Source of the DNA: Bilabrum cf. latius | Lineage: Eukaryota; Bigyra: Bicosoecida; Bigyra; Bicosoecida | Length of the DNA: 64,000 bases | Reading direction: 5' to 3' | Assembly: GCA_965178125.1 (NCBI GenBank) | Contig: OZ237768.1 | Span: 434,001-498,000, forward strand | Shown here: piece after piece, positions 35,319 to 45,839 of the stretch | Layout of the letters: every line of letters starts with the position of its first letter | How positions within the stretch are numbered: position 1 is the stretch's first letter | Program-made: the position numbers and the translations under genes | Notes under the pieces: generated by a model | What the model was told of the DNA's origin: nothing | Seen by the model: the letters and a program-made list of their open reading frames with translations, nothing else | Databases searched by the model: none

Positions 35319-35684
35319 TTAAAACTAAATGTCTTTTGAAATAAGGTCGTGTTTCTTTATAAAAGCATTGCTGTCTTTCATATTCATTCCCTTCTACCTA
35401 CACCACTTTAATAATTTATCCCTCTTTAATTGTTTAGCACTACGGGGCTTTTTTGTTTTAGGGGCTTTCTTGGAACCCTTCTTTTTTCCTCCAATATAAT
35501 TAACACTTCCACCAAGAAGGTTCAAAGCTCCCCCTTTTGTCTTTCCTTTTGTGGTTGCGTTTAATATTTGGTTTGCTGTATCTTCAACCATTTTATCAAT
35601 TTCTTTTTTATAATCATTTCTGTTTATTCCAAGATGATGAAGGCTTTTATTTGTCATATCATTTATGCTCTATTTAACGCTCAT
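35319..35684 (-). CDS. Small basic viral protein, possible DNA-binding core protein
   Basis: 121 aa, ATG 35684 to TAA 35319, TAGs at codon 5 and near the C-terminus. Central Gly-rich segment (GGALNLLGGSVNYIGG) followed by a Lys/Arg-rich tract (KKKGSKKAPKTKKPRSAK). The composition suits genome packaging or a membrane-active minor capsid peptide; no family recognised. Confidence 0.6.
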
Positions 35685-35741
35685 ATTATTGTATATATTG
35701 GGTATATATAATTTGTTATTTATCCATACTTATAATATATA

Positions 35742-36557
35742 ATGAAAATTAATGAATTGACACAAGCTTATTTTAATGAATACGAGAACGATATATTTGA
35801 TGAGGTGAATTTTAAGAAGGGGGCTAATTTATTTTTAAATGGTTCGTATGCTATTCCTTATTATTCCTTGTTTGCTAGTGATATAGATTTATATTAGAGG
35901 GTAGAGCCTGAATTTATAAATAGTTTAATAAGATTTGTAAAGGTTTTTATAAGTTAGGTTAATTTTATTGAGGTTAAAGCTGGTAATAAAAAATACAAGA
36001 CCATAAAAGCATTCATATCTACACCCGTTAAAACCATTTATAAATAGATATTTAGCGGAGATAAACCATACTTAAAAATTGATTTTTGGGCTTTTGATGG
36101 AAAATTTATAGATGAAATAAGCATAATTTATCATATAAGTGATTATGAAATAGATTAGGACGAGGTAAAAGATGGATTAATAAGAGATGTAGATAAATAT
36201 TTTGGTTCTAATAATTTTAAAGTATTAAAACGATTGAAGGATTTATTTAAATTAAGAGGTGAGAAGAGGAATGAAAAAAGAGTCAATGATTTAATTGATA
36301 GGGAAGCATTAGGATATTTATATTCCATAAGAATGCGATTAGAAAGTATGCTAAGAATAAAAGGACATCAAAGCGAGAAGTCAAAATCATTTCAAAGCCT
36401 AAAAGGACTAATGAGAAAAGCATTAGGAAATGTGGAAATAATAAAACAATTTTCAAAGTATTCTAAAGCAAATATTAATAAGATAATATCGTGGATTGAC
36501 CAATACATAAATAGGAAAACACGGGCGGAAATTAAAAATATAATTATGTCTCTATAA
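35742..36557 (+). CDS. Nucleotidyltransferase-fold protein
   Basis: 271 aa, TAA stop at 36555, about six TAGs. Residues 34-49 read GS...SDID, the Gly-Ser plus Asp-x-Asp pattern of polymerase-beta-like nucleotidyltransferases, and a third acidic residue may lie in LKIDFWAF. The C-terminal half is basic and helical. Possible nucleotide-transfer role on tRNA or protein. TATATA precedes the ATG. Confidence 0.6.
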
Positions 36558-36649
36558 CTTTTTTTGTGAGGAAGGATAGAAGAAGGAACCAACTTAATAT
36601 TTTAAACCCGTGTGAATAAATGGTTTATTTTATTTTATTATTATATATA

Positions 36650-37720
36650 ATGCTATCTTTACAATATACGGAAAATAGCCATATTGTAGCTATTCAAAAA
36701 TACAAAAAAACACAATAGAACCGGTTTATTTATTACGACCCGAACGCTAAAGATATTCAACACGTCAAAGCGGAAGAGATAACAGATGATGTTTTAAAAT
36801 CTTATTACGGAGAAAGCCGAGTAAGATATAACGTTGATAAGGACAAGAAAAGGGAACAATTACATAAACTATTACAAGATGAATATATACGGTCAGTTTA
36901 GGAATTTGCGATTAAAGATAATAGTCAATATTTACCTTTTCCTATGCTCTTTCCATAGGGGCGTGAATATGTGCGATTATTTGGTAAGAGTGGAAGCGGG
37001 AAAAGTCATTTAGCTTTACATTATATAAGGATGTATAGAGGATTAAAATATAAAAATATGTATGTTATATCACCAATTCAAGACCCTAAATATAAAAGAG
37101 AAGGCGCGACCTTCATTGATATAGATGATTTGGTTAAAGAGAATGAAAACACTTTATATAAGGAAAAAATGGCTTATTATAAAAAAATGAAATTAGAATT
37201 TAAATATAAGAAATCTTCTTTGATGAAATCTAAACCTTTAGATGTTGTTATTGAAGCTGAAAGAAAGATAGAGGATTTGAAACCTGAGAAAGATTTAATA
37301 GAAAAAGGTTTTAAATTAAATGTTGAGTTTTTTAAAAAATTGACCGCTGAACCTAATTTATTTATTCTGGATGATTACGAAGGCTTTAAAAAAAGGAACC
37401 AGAAAGCAAAGGCTTATTTTTTATTGGAAATCCTAGCAACTACAGGAAGGCACACAGCAAGTAGCGTTTTAGACATCACCCACAAAATAAGCGACGGTAT
37501 GAAGACACGAACCATTATGAACGAAATTACAACCCATATCATTTATAAAACAATTACAGCTAAAAGTTTAAAATATATTTTAGAAACAGTCTTAAGTTTT
37601 GACGCTCCTACTAGAAAACGAATTAAAAAAACCCTTCATTCTCTCCCTCTCTTTGGTTATGTTGCTATTAATGTTGATAATAATTATGTAGTTAGCACAA
37701 AAAAAATATTTCTCTATTGA
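36650..37720 (+). CDS. FtsK/HerA-type genome-packaging ATPase
   Basis: 356 aa, ATG 36650 to TGA 37718, several TAGs in the N-terminal third. Walker A GKSGSGKS at residues 112-119 and Walker B LFILDDYE near residue 240, followed by a conserved ATTGRHTASSVLDITH sensor segment. This is the A32-like packaging ATPase shared by virophages, Polintons and large DNA viruses; it drives DNA into the capsid. First of the ATPase-protease-penton-capsid block, 8 nt before the protease start. Confidence 0.9.
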
Positions 37721-37728
37721 ATATATAA

Positions 37729-38304
37729 ATGAACATAAACGACTTAAATAGACTAGTCCAAACACCGTTATCTCCTTTAGAAATTCAAAAATTAGGTGTA
37801 GCACATTTGAATTACAAACCTAGAATAGTTATTTACGATGATATTATTAAATAGACCTCATCTATTGAACATATTTTTGATGGTTATGACGGCGTAATTA
37901 TTTATTATCCTAATAAAAAGACGGGACTAAATAGCACATACGGTCATTTCATTTCATTGACCAGAAAACCATCAAGCAAAATAATATACTTCTTTGATAG
38001 CTATGGAGAAAAACCCGACCAATAGAAACCATTTATTAATAGAGACCAATTGTATCAAGGAGAAGGAGAAGAAAATACGCTGGTAAAGTATTTAATTGAT
38101 TAGAAAATGGAAGGTTGGAAAATTGATTATAATCATAAACCGATTTAGAGTTATGCTAACAACAGCGCTACGTGTGGAAGATGGGCTCTATTAAGAAACG
38201 CTTTTTCTTTCTTATCAAATGATTAGTTTGTAAATGAAATGTTTAGAATATCCAAAATTATGGCTCTTAGTCCTGATTAGTTAGTGGCGTTGCTTCTACA
38301 TTGA
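37729..38304 (+). CDS. Adenain/Ulp1-type maturation cysteine protease
   Basis: 191 aa, TGA stop at 38302. Visible catalytic residues: His73 (YGHF), Asp90 (FFDSYG), oxyanion-hole Gln at codon 140 (written TAG at 38146-38148) and Cys149 (ATCGRW). Spacing Gln-x8-Cys and the TCGRW context fit virophage/PLV proteases, which cut capsid precursors. It follows the ATPase almost directly. Confidence 0.88.
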
Positions 38305-38308
38305 ATAC

Positions 38309-38510
38309 TCCGACCATCTAATAAAAGGGCTAGAATAAAATAATAAAATATGATTATCTCTAAAATAAAATCCATACGATGGCTATATCCACAAATTGCG
38401 TATATATTATAGTGTTTTCTAGCAAAACGTGGATGTAGGGCCTCTTGTGAAGGTGAAATGAAGATATAAGCCCTTTTATTTAGAAAAGTTCCATCGTTTT
38501 AGAAGGGCAA
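38309..38510 (+). repeat. Internal copy 1 of the terminal-repeat block, forward
   Basis: CCATACGATGGCTATATCCA ... GCAAAACGTGGATGTAGGGC ... AAAAGTTCCATC closely matches left TIR 26892-27048. The preceding GACCATCTAATAAAAGGGCT is shared with internal copies 2 and 3. It fills most of the non-coding gap 38305-38640. Confidence 0.85.
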
Positions 38511-38640
38511 TTTTTCATCCATCTAAATTCAATCAAACTTTTAAATATATTGGTAAAAGTGAAGGGTAAAAATCAAGATGAAATATTAGATAAGGTTTAT
38601 TAATAAATATTTATTTGTATAGCTTTAATATATAAATAAA

Positions 38641-39594
38641 ATGAGTTATAGCGATGAATTTGTAAGATTGAATTTAGTTAGTTCATCTGTCCCCCACAAT
38701 TAGACGAGATAGGCGGTAGTGAATGAAACCCGTGAAGGCTTAATATTAAAACAAAGTGAAAATTATTTAACGGCTGTTGAAGAGATGGATTTAAATAAAT
38801 TTATGCTACCGGTGTTTAAACCTGAATATTAGGATGACAGCGGTAAAACCTATTTAAAATTTACTCTTGAGAATAAAACATCAGGAGCCAGAGCAGGCGA
38901 TTATATAGTTCTAGGTAAAAAAGCTAAATTTTATTATTCATATTAGGATATTGTAAATGAATTTAATGAAGAGTTAAGCCGAATTTGTGATTTGGTAAGC
39001 CTTCCAAGTGGTGATAAACCAGTCTTTAAATTTGAAAATAATAAATGGAGTTTATCAACAACTGAAGATTTTAGAGATAATTATTATTTATTTGTTAATT
39101 TTGAAGCTTTTGCTTTATTTGATAAATTTGAATATGAAGGAATAACAACCACACCGAGTGATTTATTTGCTAAACTTTCATATAATAATTCCCCTGCTAG
39201 TGGTGATTATGTTTTTATGGCTAGATAGACGAATTTAAATTCTTGGTGCCCTGTTAAATCTATTATCGTAGAAAGTGATATTCCAGTGAATAAAGAATTG
39301 GTGACCACAAAATCATCTACTGGTGGCTCTATAGCCGTCAATAAATCCCCTATATTAACCAGCTACCCGTATAATCCTAATGACAGCTCACCAATAGAAA
39401 ATATATTATATGTTTCTAATCCTTACCGCTGGTATTCAATGATGAAGGATAGAAGCTTTAAGAGCGTGTCAATGGCGTTCTACTGGGTTGATAAACAAAA
39501 TGAAAAGTATCCCGTAATGAATTTTAACGGGGGTGAAGCTCACATTAAACAAGTATTTAAAAAACAAACCGATAATTTAAGTTTAGATTTTTAA
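38641..39594 (+). CDS. Candidate penton / minor capsid protein
   Basis: 317 aa with about five TAGs, TAA stop at 39592. Assigned mainly by position: between protease and major capsid gene, where Mavirus-type elements keep the penton gene. The beta-rich composition with many Phe, Tyr and Ser, and the absence of enzyme motifs, fit a single jelly-roll capsomer. TATATAAATAAA lies just upstream of the ATG. Confidence 0.7.
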
Positions 39595-39665
39595 ATAAAT
39601 TATAGAAGATTATAAAATATGTTTAGATATTAAAAAATTTATATCTATAGTGTATATATAAAAAA

Positions 39666-41555
39666 ATGGCTCAACAAATGGTTCAGAATTTACCAGTAAG
39701 CATTAAGGCTCCTAAAAGCCTTCAAATGATAACCCCTGAAGATGCTAGTTTAGGAACAGAACTAGGTGTTCAAAAATATACCCGCCGAGAAATTAGACCA
39801 TCATCTAATCAATCTAATTCTCTTCTTCCCCTTTCTTTCCCCGTTAATCCTACTAGTAAAACCGTATCAAGGTTTATTCGTCTTCGTCATCGTATGACAG
39901 TTAGGCTACAACTAGAGCAAGCAGTGCCAGCTCAAACTGCTGGAGGTGATGCTATTACCGCTCAATCTTATCTTAAATCTAGGTTTGGAACTAATTCATT
40001 ACCTACCTTTAAAATGCTTCAAGGTGGTGTTTTAACAATTAATGGATAGCCTTTTACAGTAAAAGTTTATGAATGGGCTGAACCTACCGAAGTTATGAAC
40101 AGTGAAGAAACCTTATCCACAATCTCACCCGTTGGACGCCCTGACACTGTTGGTGATTATCGTGAAGTAAGTGATACCCTTAAAAATCCTTTAGCTTGGG
40201 GTTAGGATGTTGGATATAGTGCCGGTGATAGCTTTAGTTATCGTGGAGCATATGGGAATGCTTTTACGACTGTAAATGCTGATTTCGTTGCGGGTAATAG
40301 AGACCAAATTGATTGGACTATTGATTTTCAAGAAGCTATACCACTAAAAGGAGCAGATGTTGATGTGAATGCTAAATATTTCACCGGTGTGAGAAGCCTT
40401 CAGGTTGATTTAGATTATCACGTAAATGCCATTCAAAGACTGTGTAAGGCTAGTTTTACAAAAGATAACGGAGATATTAACAAAATAACGGGTTAGTCAA
40501 TTATAGGAGAAACAAATACGACCCTTCTTGTTGATGAAGTTGAATTTTAGAGTGGATACGCCCCCCCGACTCGTTGTATGTATAATATGCCTACAATTAA
40601 ATTTTAGTCTTAGGCGCCTGTCCCTGTACCTAAATCCGCAACTGAAAATTCTTTAACTTCTTTTGATTATCAATTATCCCGTGAGAATGGTATCCCTAGT
40701 GCTATTATGGTATGTGCCCGCCTTGTTGGTTGTGATGATAACCCTAACTGGGCTAATAGAACTTTACCAATTAGAAGAATAGGTTTCTCACTCAATGGAA
40801 GCGCTGAGGAATTAGGGGCTGTAGATAATCCACACGAATTATATAGAATTAGTAGAAAGAACGGATATGCTCTTCCTCCTTCATCCTTTTATGGTTCATC
40901 AATTGATGGAAGTGATGGAAACCGCGGTACTGGTTGCTATATGATTTTAAAACCTTCAGATGTTGCTACACTTGCTGGTGTTCAATCTAATGTAAATACT
41001 GGATTTAATCTTAAAGTTAATCTTCAGTGCTTCAACCCTTATAATAAATATGCGGATGGTGCGTATGAGGATAAATACGAGATAAAAGTATGGATGTTTT
41101 ATGATAATGTTCTTGTGAATGATAACGGTGTCTATACTGAGGCTGGCGCCCTTATTGAGCCTTCTAAAGTGCTTTCTGAACTTGCTAAACGTGGTGATGC
41201 TGAAAGTGGTTCTAAAGGTTTCTAGCCTGTATTTGAGGATTTAGATAATTATGCTAATGTTATGGGTGGAAAAGGTCGTTTCTGGTCTAAGATTGGACGA
41301 GCCTTTAAACACGGATGGAATCAGGTTAAAGATTGGGCAAAAAGTGATTAGGCTAAAAACCTAGCGAAAACCATTAGGAATATAGGACCACTCAAAAGTC
41401 TAACAGGAGACAATAGCGCTATTGGCAAAGCGGCGGCACATTATGGATATGGAAATAGTGGAGGAGAATTGAATAAGCTTGGTGGAAAACTTACGATGCG
41501 TGGTGGCTAGGCTATGCGTGGGGAAGATCTCGAGGCCCTTTTAAGCACATCTTAA
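39666..41555 (+). CDS. Major capsid protein (double jelly-roll) with amphipathic C-terminal tail
   Basis: 629 aa, TAA stop at 41553, about eleven TAGs. Large beta-rich protein in the capsid position of the conserved block; segments such as FIRLRHRMTVRLQLEQ and NLKVNLQCFNPYN fit PLV/virophage capsid proteins. After about residue 525 the composition changes to Gly-rich plus amphipathic basic helices (GKGRFWSKIGRAFKHGW), reminiscent of adenovirus pVI-type membrane-lytic peptides. The promoter region TCTATAGTGTATATATAAAA is of late type. Confidence 0.85.
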
Positions 41556-41576
41556 ACGTTTAAAATGACTTAAATA
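41556..41576 (+). promoter_or_regulatory. Early-type promoter motif
   Basis: ACGTTTAAAATGACTTAAATA lies 26 nt before the ATG at 41603; it begins right at the capsid gene's stop codon. Confidence 0.75.
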
Positions 41577-41602
41577 TATATTAACTAACTAATATATATC
41601 AA

Positions 41603-41893
41603 ATGGAAAAGTTAAATAAAATTATTGAGAATCTACCGCCTACACACGATGTCTATATCCAGACAGAAATTGATGGAGTTTTGACCGTAATTTTTACAAA
41701 CAGTGATTAGGTAAAAGAAATCACCAATCAATTAAAAAAAGACAGTAGAGAGAAGCTATTATATCTCAAATATTCAACCTATAAATGTATTATATAGACG
41801 AGGAATAAGTATAGAGATGATGACATTGTACTTCATTATTTGGCTGTTTGTCTATTAGAAAAGAAACCCATTCAATTATATAAGGCAAGATAA
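41603..41893 (+). CDS. Small viral protein, 96 aa
   Basis: ATG 41603 to TAA 41891, two TAGs (SD-TAG-VKEI and CII-TAG-TRNK). Begins MEKLNKIIENLPPTHDVYIQ. No family recognised. Carries the early motif. Confidence 0.6.
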
Positions 41894-41944
41894 TCATTTT
41901 ATTATTTATTTATACATATTAAATAAATATATGACCTGTGAATG

Positions 41945-42060
41945 ATACTTTCCAAAGTAGGTTCATACTTTTCGAAGTTGGTTCACACTTTTCAAAGTAG
42001 GTTCATACTTTCCGAAGTTGGTTCATACTTTTCAAAGTAGGTTCATACTTTCCAAAGAAC
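41945..42060 (+). repeat. Tandem array of 20-bp palindromic units
   Basis: About five to six imperfect units of GGTTCATACTTTTCAAAGTA. Each unit contains the dyad ACTTT-CAAAGT, and units alternate between AAGTA and AAGTT endings. Such iterons suit a replication origin or a regulator-binding array. Confidence 0.8.
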
Positions 42061-42160
42061 TATTTAACCGGTCTAATTAATTAATATTTTAATAATATTA
42101 ATTATTATAATCACTTATATCTATAGTGTCTATTTTTAAGCCCCTAATTTATAATATAAC

Positions 42161-42181
42161 GCGTTTAAAATGACTTAAAGA
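42161..42181 (+). promoter_or_regulatory. Early-type promoter motif
   Basis: GCGTTTAAAATGACTTAAAG lies 27-28 nt before the ATG at 42209. Confidence 0.75.
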
Positions 42182-42208
42182 TTATATTATATAGATATTA
42201 TATAGAGA

Positions 42209-42760
42209 ATGTGTAAAAAGTGTATTGAACAAATATAGGAACATACCGGTAATATAAAGTGGATGGACATTTAGAAGAAATTAATTCATATTGGCTCAAC
42301 CGTTATTCAAGGTGATAAATTGGGTAATTGTATTTGTGGGCACGAGATACGAACCGAGCACGAAATAGAGCATACCCCTAGTGGATATGTTTTTAAAGTG
42401 GGTTCTAGTTGTATAAAGTAGATGATAAAGGATAAAGAAAATCAAATTCGTAAAAAATGTTTATATTAGTGGTGTGGAATATGTAAAAAAGATGTCGCAA
42501 GAGACCGATATAATAAGCACTGTGAAGGAATAAGACATATTGAGTTAGAAAAGAAATAGAAAAAGTTAGAGGAAAAAAAGAGGAATGAAAAAAGATGTGA
42601 TGTGTGTCTTTGTAAAATGCTTAGAGGTGATTGGAGGACAACCTGTAAGTCTTGTTATACGATTACAAAATATGGAAAAAAGGCGTGTAAAAAATGCGGA
42701 GTGTCTAGAATTAAAGATATGAAATATTCAATTTGTTATAAATGTCATATTGGTAAATAA
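42209..42760 (+). CDS. Multi-zinc-finger protein
   Basis: 183 aa, TAA stop at 42758, about five TAGs. Several CxxC pairs and a His-rich segment: CKKCI, CICGHEI, CGICKKD..H, CDVC...CKSC, CKKCG...CYKC. The CICGHEI...VGSSCI module resembles zinc-ribbon proteins found in large DNA viruses. Likely a nucleic-acid-binding regulator; has the early motif. Confidence 0.7.
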
Positions 42761-42829
42761 TAATTAGATATTAATGATAAAATTAATATTTAACATATTG
42801 ATGATGGGAGTTAGAAGGGGCTATATTAC

Positions 42830-43022
42830 AACCTTCTAAAGTGATGGAACTTTTGGGCTAGAAATACGATATCAATCAAATCATCTTCATAAAACTAATC
42901 CATCCACGTTTTGCTAAATAATACATATACTAATACGCAATTTGTGGATATAGCCATCGTATGGATTTTATTATAGAGATAACCATATATATTTTAATAT
43001 TCTAGCCCTTTTATTAGATGGT
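42830..43022 (-). repeat. Internal copy 2 of the terminal-repeat block, reversed
   Basis: The complement matches left TIR 26892-27048 and internal copy 1, including GCAAAACGTGGATG and CCACAAATTGCGTATTAGTA. A segment around 42863-42900 is replaced by unrelated sequence. With copy 1 it forms an inverted pair enclosing the penton-capsid-zinc-finger segment. Confidence 0.85.
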
Positions 43023-43082
43023 CAAGGTGTTCAACTATTAATAAAGATATCATATTTAATATTAGTATAAATATTAAATTAT

Positions 43083-43628
43083 TTAGAAATCTTTTAATGC
43101 TTCTTGAAGTTGCTCTCTAAAGGCTTCTTCATCATCATCTTCATCATCTGGTTTCTCAACATTTCTATTATTATCACGTTTTTGTTTCTTCTTGTTCCTC
43201 TTCTTAGTCTTTTTCTTGGGTCTTATTGGTTCTTCTTCTTCTTCTGGTTCCTCTACTTCATCGGGTATAAATTGACCGTATGACAAATTAATATATTTGA
43301 TGGGTTTGTCCTTCTTTTTAATTGTCATTATGGGGTCTTTACTCTCAAAATCTCCTGTATAATAAATCGGGGGCTCACTGGAAAACATATAAATGTATGG
43401 AACAAATGGATTTTTGGCGCTGTCGGTCTTCATATCAGGGGTTAGATACAAACCATTCAATTCGTCTTCATCCACCAGTTCAAATTTATCTTCTACGGTA
43501 TTATTAAAAAATATCCCTTTAAAAGTTTTAAAGAAGAATTGATTAATATATTTCTTGGCTTTCTTTATGGCTCCCTCTTCTAAAAGTTCCATTAATTCGC
43601 TTGGTTCATAACTCTAAAATTTTGACAT
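43083..43628 (-). CDS. Acidic/basic-tailed viral protein, 181 aa
   Basis: ATG 43628 to TAA 43083, one TAG at codon 5. Folded-looking N-terminal two thirds (KGIFFNNTVEDKFELVDEDE), then a KKKTKKRNKKKQKR tract and an acidic end. Function unknown; preceded by an early motif. Confidence 0.6.
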
Positions 43629-43655
43629 TCTATATATATTATAATAAAATAAAAT

Positions 43656-43676
43656 CTTTAAGTCATTTTAAACGCG
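43656..43676 (-). promoter_or_regulatory. Early-type promoter motif
   Basis: On the minus strand CGCGTTTAAAATGACTTAAAG lies 27 nt before the ATG at 43628. Confidence 0.75.
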
Positions 43677-43722
43677 TCTATTTGGCTTAAAAATAAAATA
43701 TCTATAGGTTATATATATAAAA

Positions 43723-44067
43723 ATGGTTAAATTAAGTGATATTCAAATCGTTAGAACTCAACTTGTTAAAAACAATAAGCCCGTATATAATTTTGTGTTC
43801 CCTCTTCGTGAAAATGATAATGGATATAATGATTTAGAAATGAAGACTTTATTAAAAAAATATATCTAGAGGTTATTAAAACAAAAGCCCCATTTAAAGA
43901 ATTATGATGCGTATGTTAGCTCTCTCTACCCCATAGGCTGGCGAACTGGTTCACCATTTAAATTAAAGGATGATGTAATGTTATTCAGTCCTTCTTCTCG
44001 TTATACCTTCTTAAGCGATGAGCAAGTGAAGAGATTTATATTAATCCTCACTGCTCCGAAACAATAA
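43723..44067 (+). CDS. Viral protein of unknown function, 114 aa
   Basis: ATG 43723 to TAA 44065, one TAG (KKYI-TAG-RLLKQ). Begins MVKLSDIQIVRTQLVKNNKP. TCTATAGGTTATATATATAA upstream is of the same late type as the capsid gene, so it may be a virion or late protein. Confidence 0.6.
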
Positions 44068-44097
44068 TTACATTTTATAATTTAAACTTTATAATAT

Positions 44098-44118
44098 GTG
44101 TTTAAAATGGCTTAAAAA
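44098..44118 (+). promoter_or_regulatory. Early-type promoter motif
   Basis: GTGTTTAAAATGGCTTAAAAA lies 27 nt before the DNA polymerase ATG at 44146. Confidence 0.75.
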
Positions 44119-44145
44119 TATATTAAATATAATATACTATAGGAA

Positions 44146-45645
44146 ATGATAAATTACGAAAATGTGTTAAATCAATTAAATATATGCTTTGGTAAAAAGT
44201 ATGATAACCCCATTCAATCCGTGAAGTATCTAGAAAAGGTATTTAACGGTAAGCCCATAACTACAAAGAACCTTTATAAACTTGTTTCAGGTCTAAAAAT
44301 GGATATAGAGATTAGAGAGAAAGACGATATAAAGGTCTATTATCTAAGTAGGAAAAAAGAGAGTTTTAAAAGGGTTTGTTTAGAATATAAAGATGGTTCA
44401 TTTAAAGCCGTCTAGAGGATGAAACCTTTATTTGTGCGGTGCCATAAATCTATGGTTGTTAAATTAACCGATAAAGCCGAAATAATTGAAAAAGATAAAT
44501 ATAGAGTTGAGAGCCTGACCGATTATCATTCAAAGAAATATTATCTTCATTACACCATTCACGAATGCCCAGAGGATGAAGATATCAAAGAATGGAGCTT
44601 AAGGCTGAGTATAGCAAGTGATGAATTACACGACGAGAACCCATCATTAGATGTAATGAAATATGGAATCAGACAAACAGCCCTTCATTTCTTTACAATG
44701 TTTAATATGATGATAGATAGCCCACCAGATATAACCCCAGAGGAAGCGGTATTTATTGAAGGTTCAACGCGTGGCGGGATTCAATATCACAAGAAGGGAC
44801 AATATGAGGAGTTTATCACCTACGATATAAATAGTCATTACCCCGCCATTATGTCATCTAATTCACTACTACCATATGGAAATCCTATTTATAAAACAAT
44901 TGATAATAAATATATAAATAATAAAAACGAAATAGGGATTTATAAATGTAAGGTAAGCCGTGGAAAATGCGACCCGAATATCTTTCAAATGATGAAGGTA
45001 TTTGAAAATGAATTTACTTATTATGTCTTTACAGATATGAATATGTTTGTTAAATATGGTTGTGAGATAGAGATGTCAAGCGACGAATTTAATTTTATGA
45101 CCTATGATAAATATATCAAAAGTGAAACACTTTTTAAATCCTATGTCTCAATGTTCTACAAATTAAAAAGCAAATCATATCTAGCAAAAGAAATATTAAA
45201 TTCATTATGGGGTAAATTATGTAGTTCCTCTAAAAAGACAATTACATCAAAAGACGATAAAAAAATAAATATAGATAAATTTGATATTGACCGTGTAGAA
45301 ATGGATAATGACGGAGAATTTATTTATCATTTGAAACATAAAGTACCCTTTAAATATAGCTGGGGAAAATTGAAACCTTTTATTCTGGCATATGGAAGAC
45401 AACGATTGATGAAGAAAGTGAATAAGAACAACGCTAAACATATTATACGAATTCACACCGACAGTATCACATTTAACAAAAGATTAAATTTTAAAGTAGG
45501 TAAAGAATTAGGTGAATATAAAAAAGAATAGATTAATGAAGAAGGATAGAAATTAATTATCCACGGATAGAATGATTTAATGGTCGTAAATGAAAAAGAA
45601 GAAATTATATCAAGGAAAGGAAAAAAAGGCGGTTTAATGCTTTGA
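44146..45645 (+). CDS. Family B DNA polymerase without visible exonuclease domain
   Basis: 499 aa, ATG 44146 to TGA 45643; TAGs at 44413, 45529 and further on are in frame. Motif A YDINSHYPAIM (Asp at about 227), motif B KEILNSLWGKLC (about 348-359) and motif C IHTDSI (about 437-441), preceded by the GG signature (STRGGIQ) typical of the DNA_pol_B_2 / protein-primed branch. The first about 200 residues show no DxE exonuclease motif. Copies the viral genome, probably by protein priming given the terminal inverted repeats. Early motif upstream. Confidence 0.88.
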
Positions 45646-45672
45646 ATTAAATATTTATTAATTATATAATAT

Positions 45673-45831
45673 ATGATTAATATTATTAGTAATATCTTTG
45701 TTTAGTATGCTATTAAGAAGGCATTAAAGAAGGTAAAAAATAAATTAATGAAGAATCCAAATAATAAAAGACTCTATGAAGAATATAGAAAGAAAACGGC
45801 TCACGCAATTAAAAAATTATCATTTTATTAA
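45673..45831 (+). CDS. Small basic peptide, 52 aa
   Basis: ATG 45673 to TAA 45829 with one TAG (NIFV-TAG-YAIKK). Lys-rich helical peptide (KKALKKVKNKLMKNPNNK). Short, so only tentative. Confidence 0.45.
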
Positions 45832-45839
45832 TTATATAG

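Noticed and set aside
41945-42060. CRISPR array
   Set aside because: Units are contiguous 20-bp tandem repeats with no unique spacers and lie in a eukaryotic virus element.
44413-44415. TAG splitting the DNA polymerase gene into two genes
   Set aside because: Both parts are in the same frame with two codons between them, and similar TAGs occur in nearly all genes here, so a stop is not credible.
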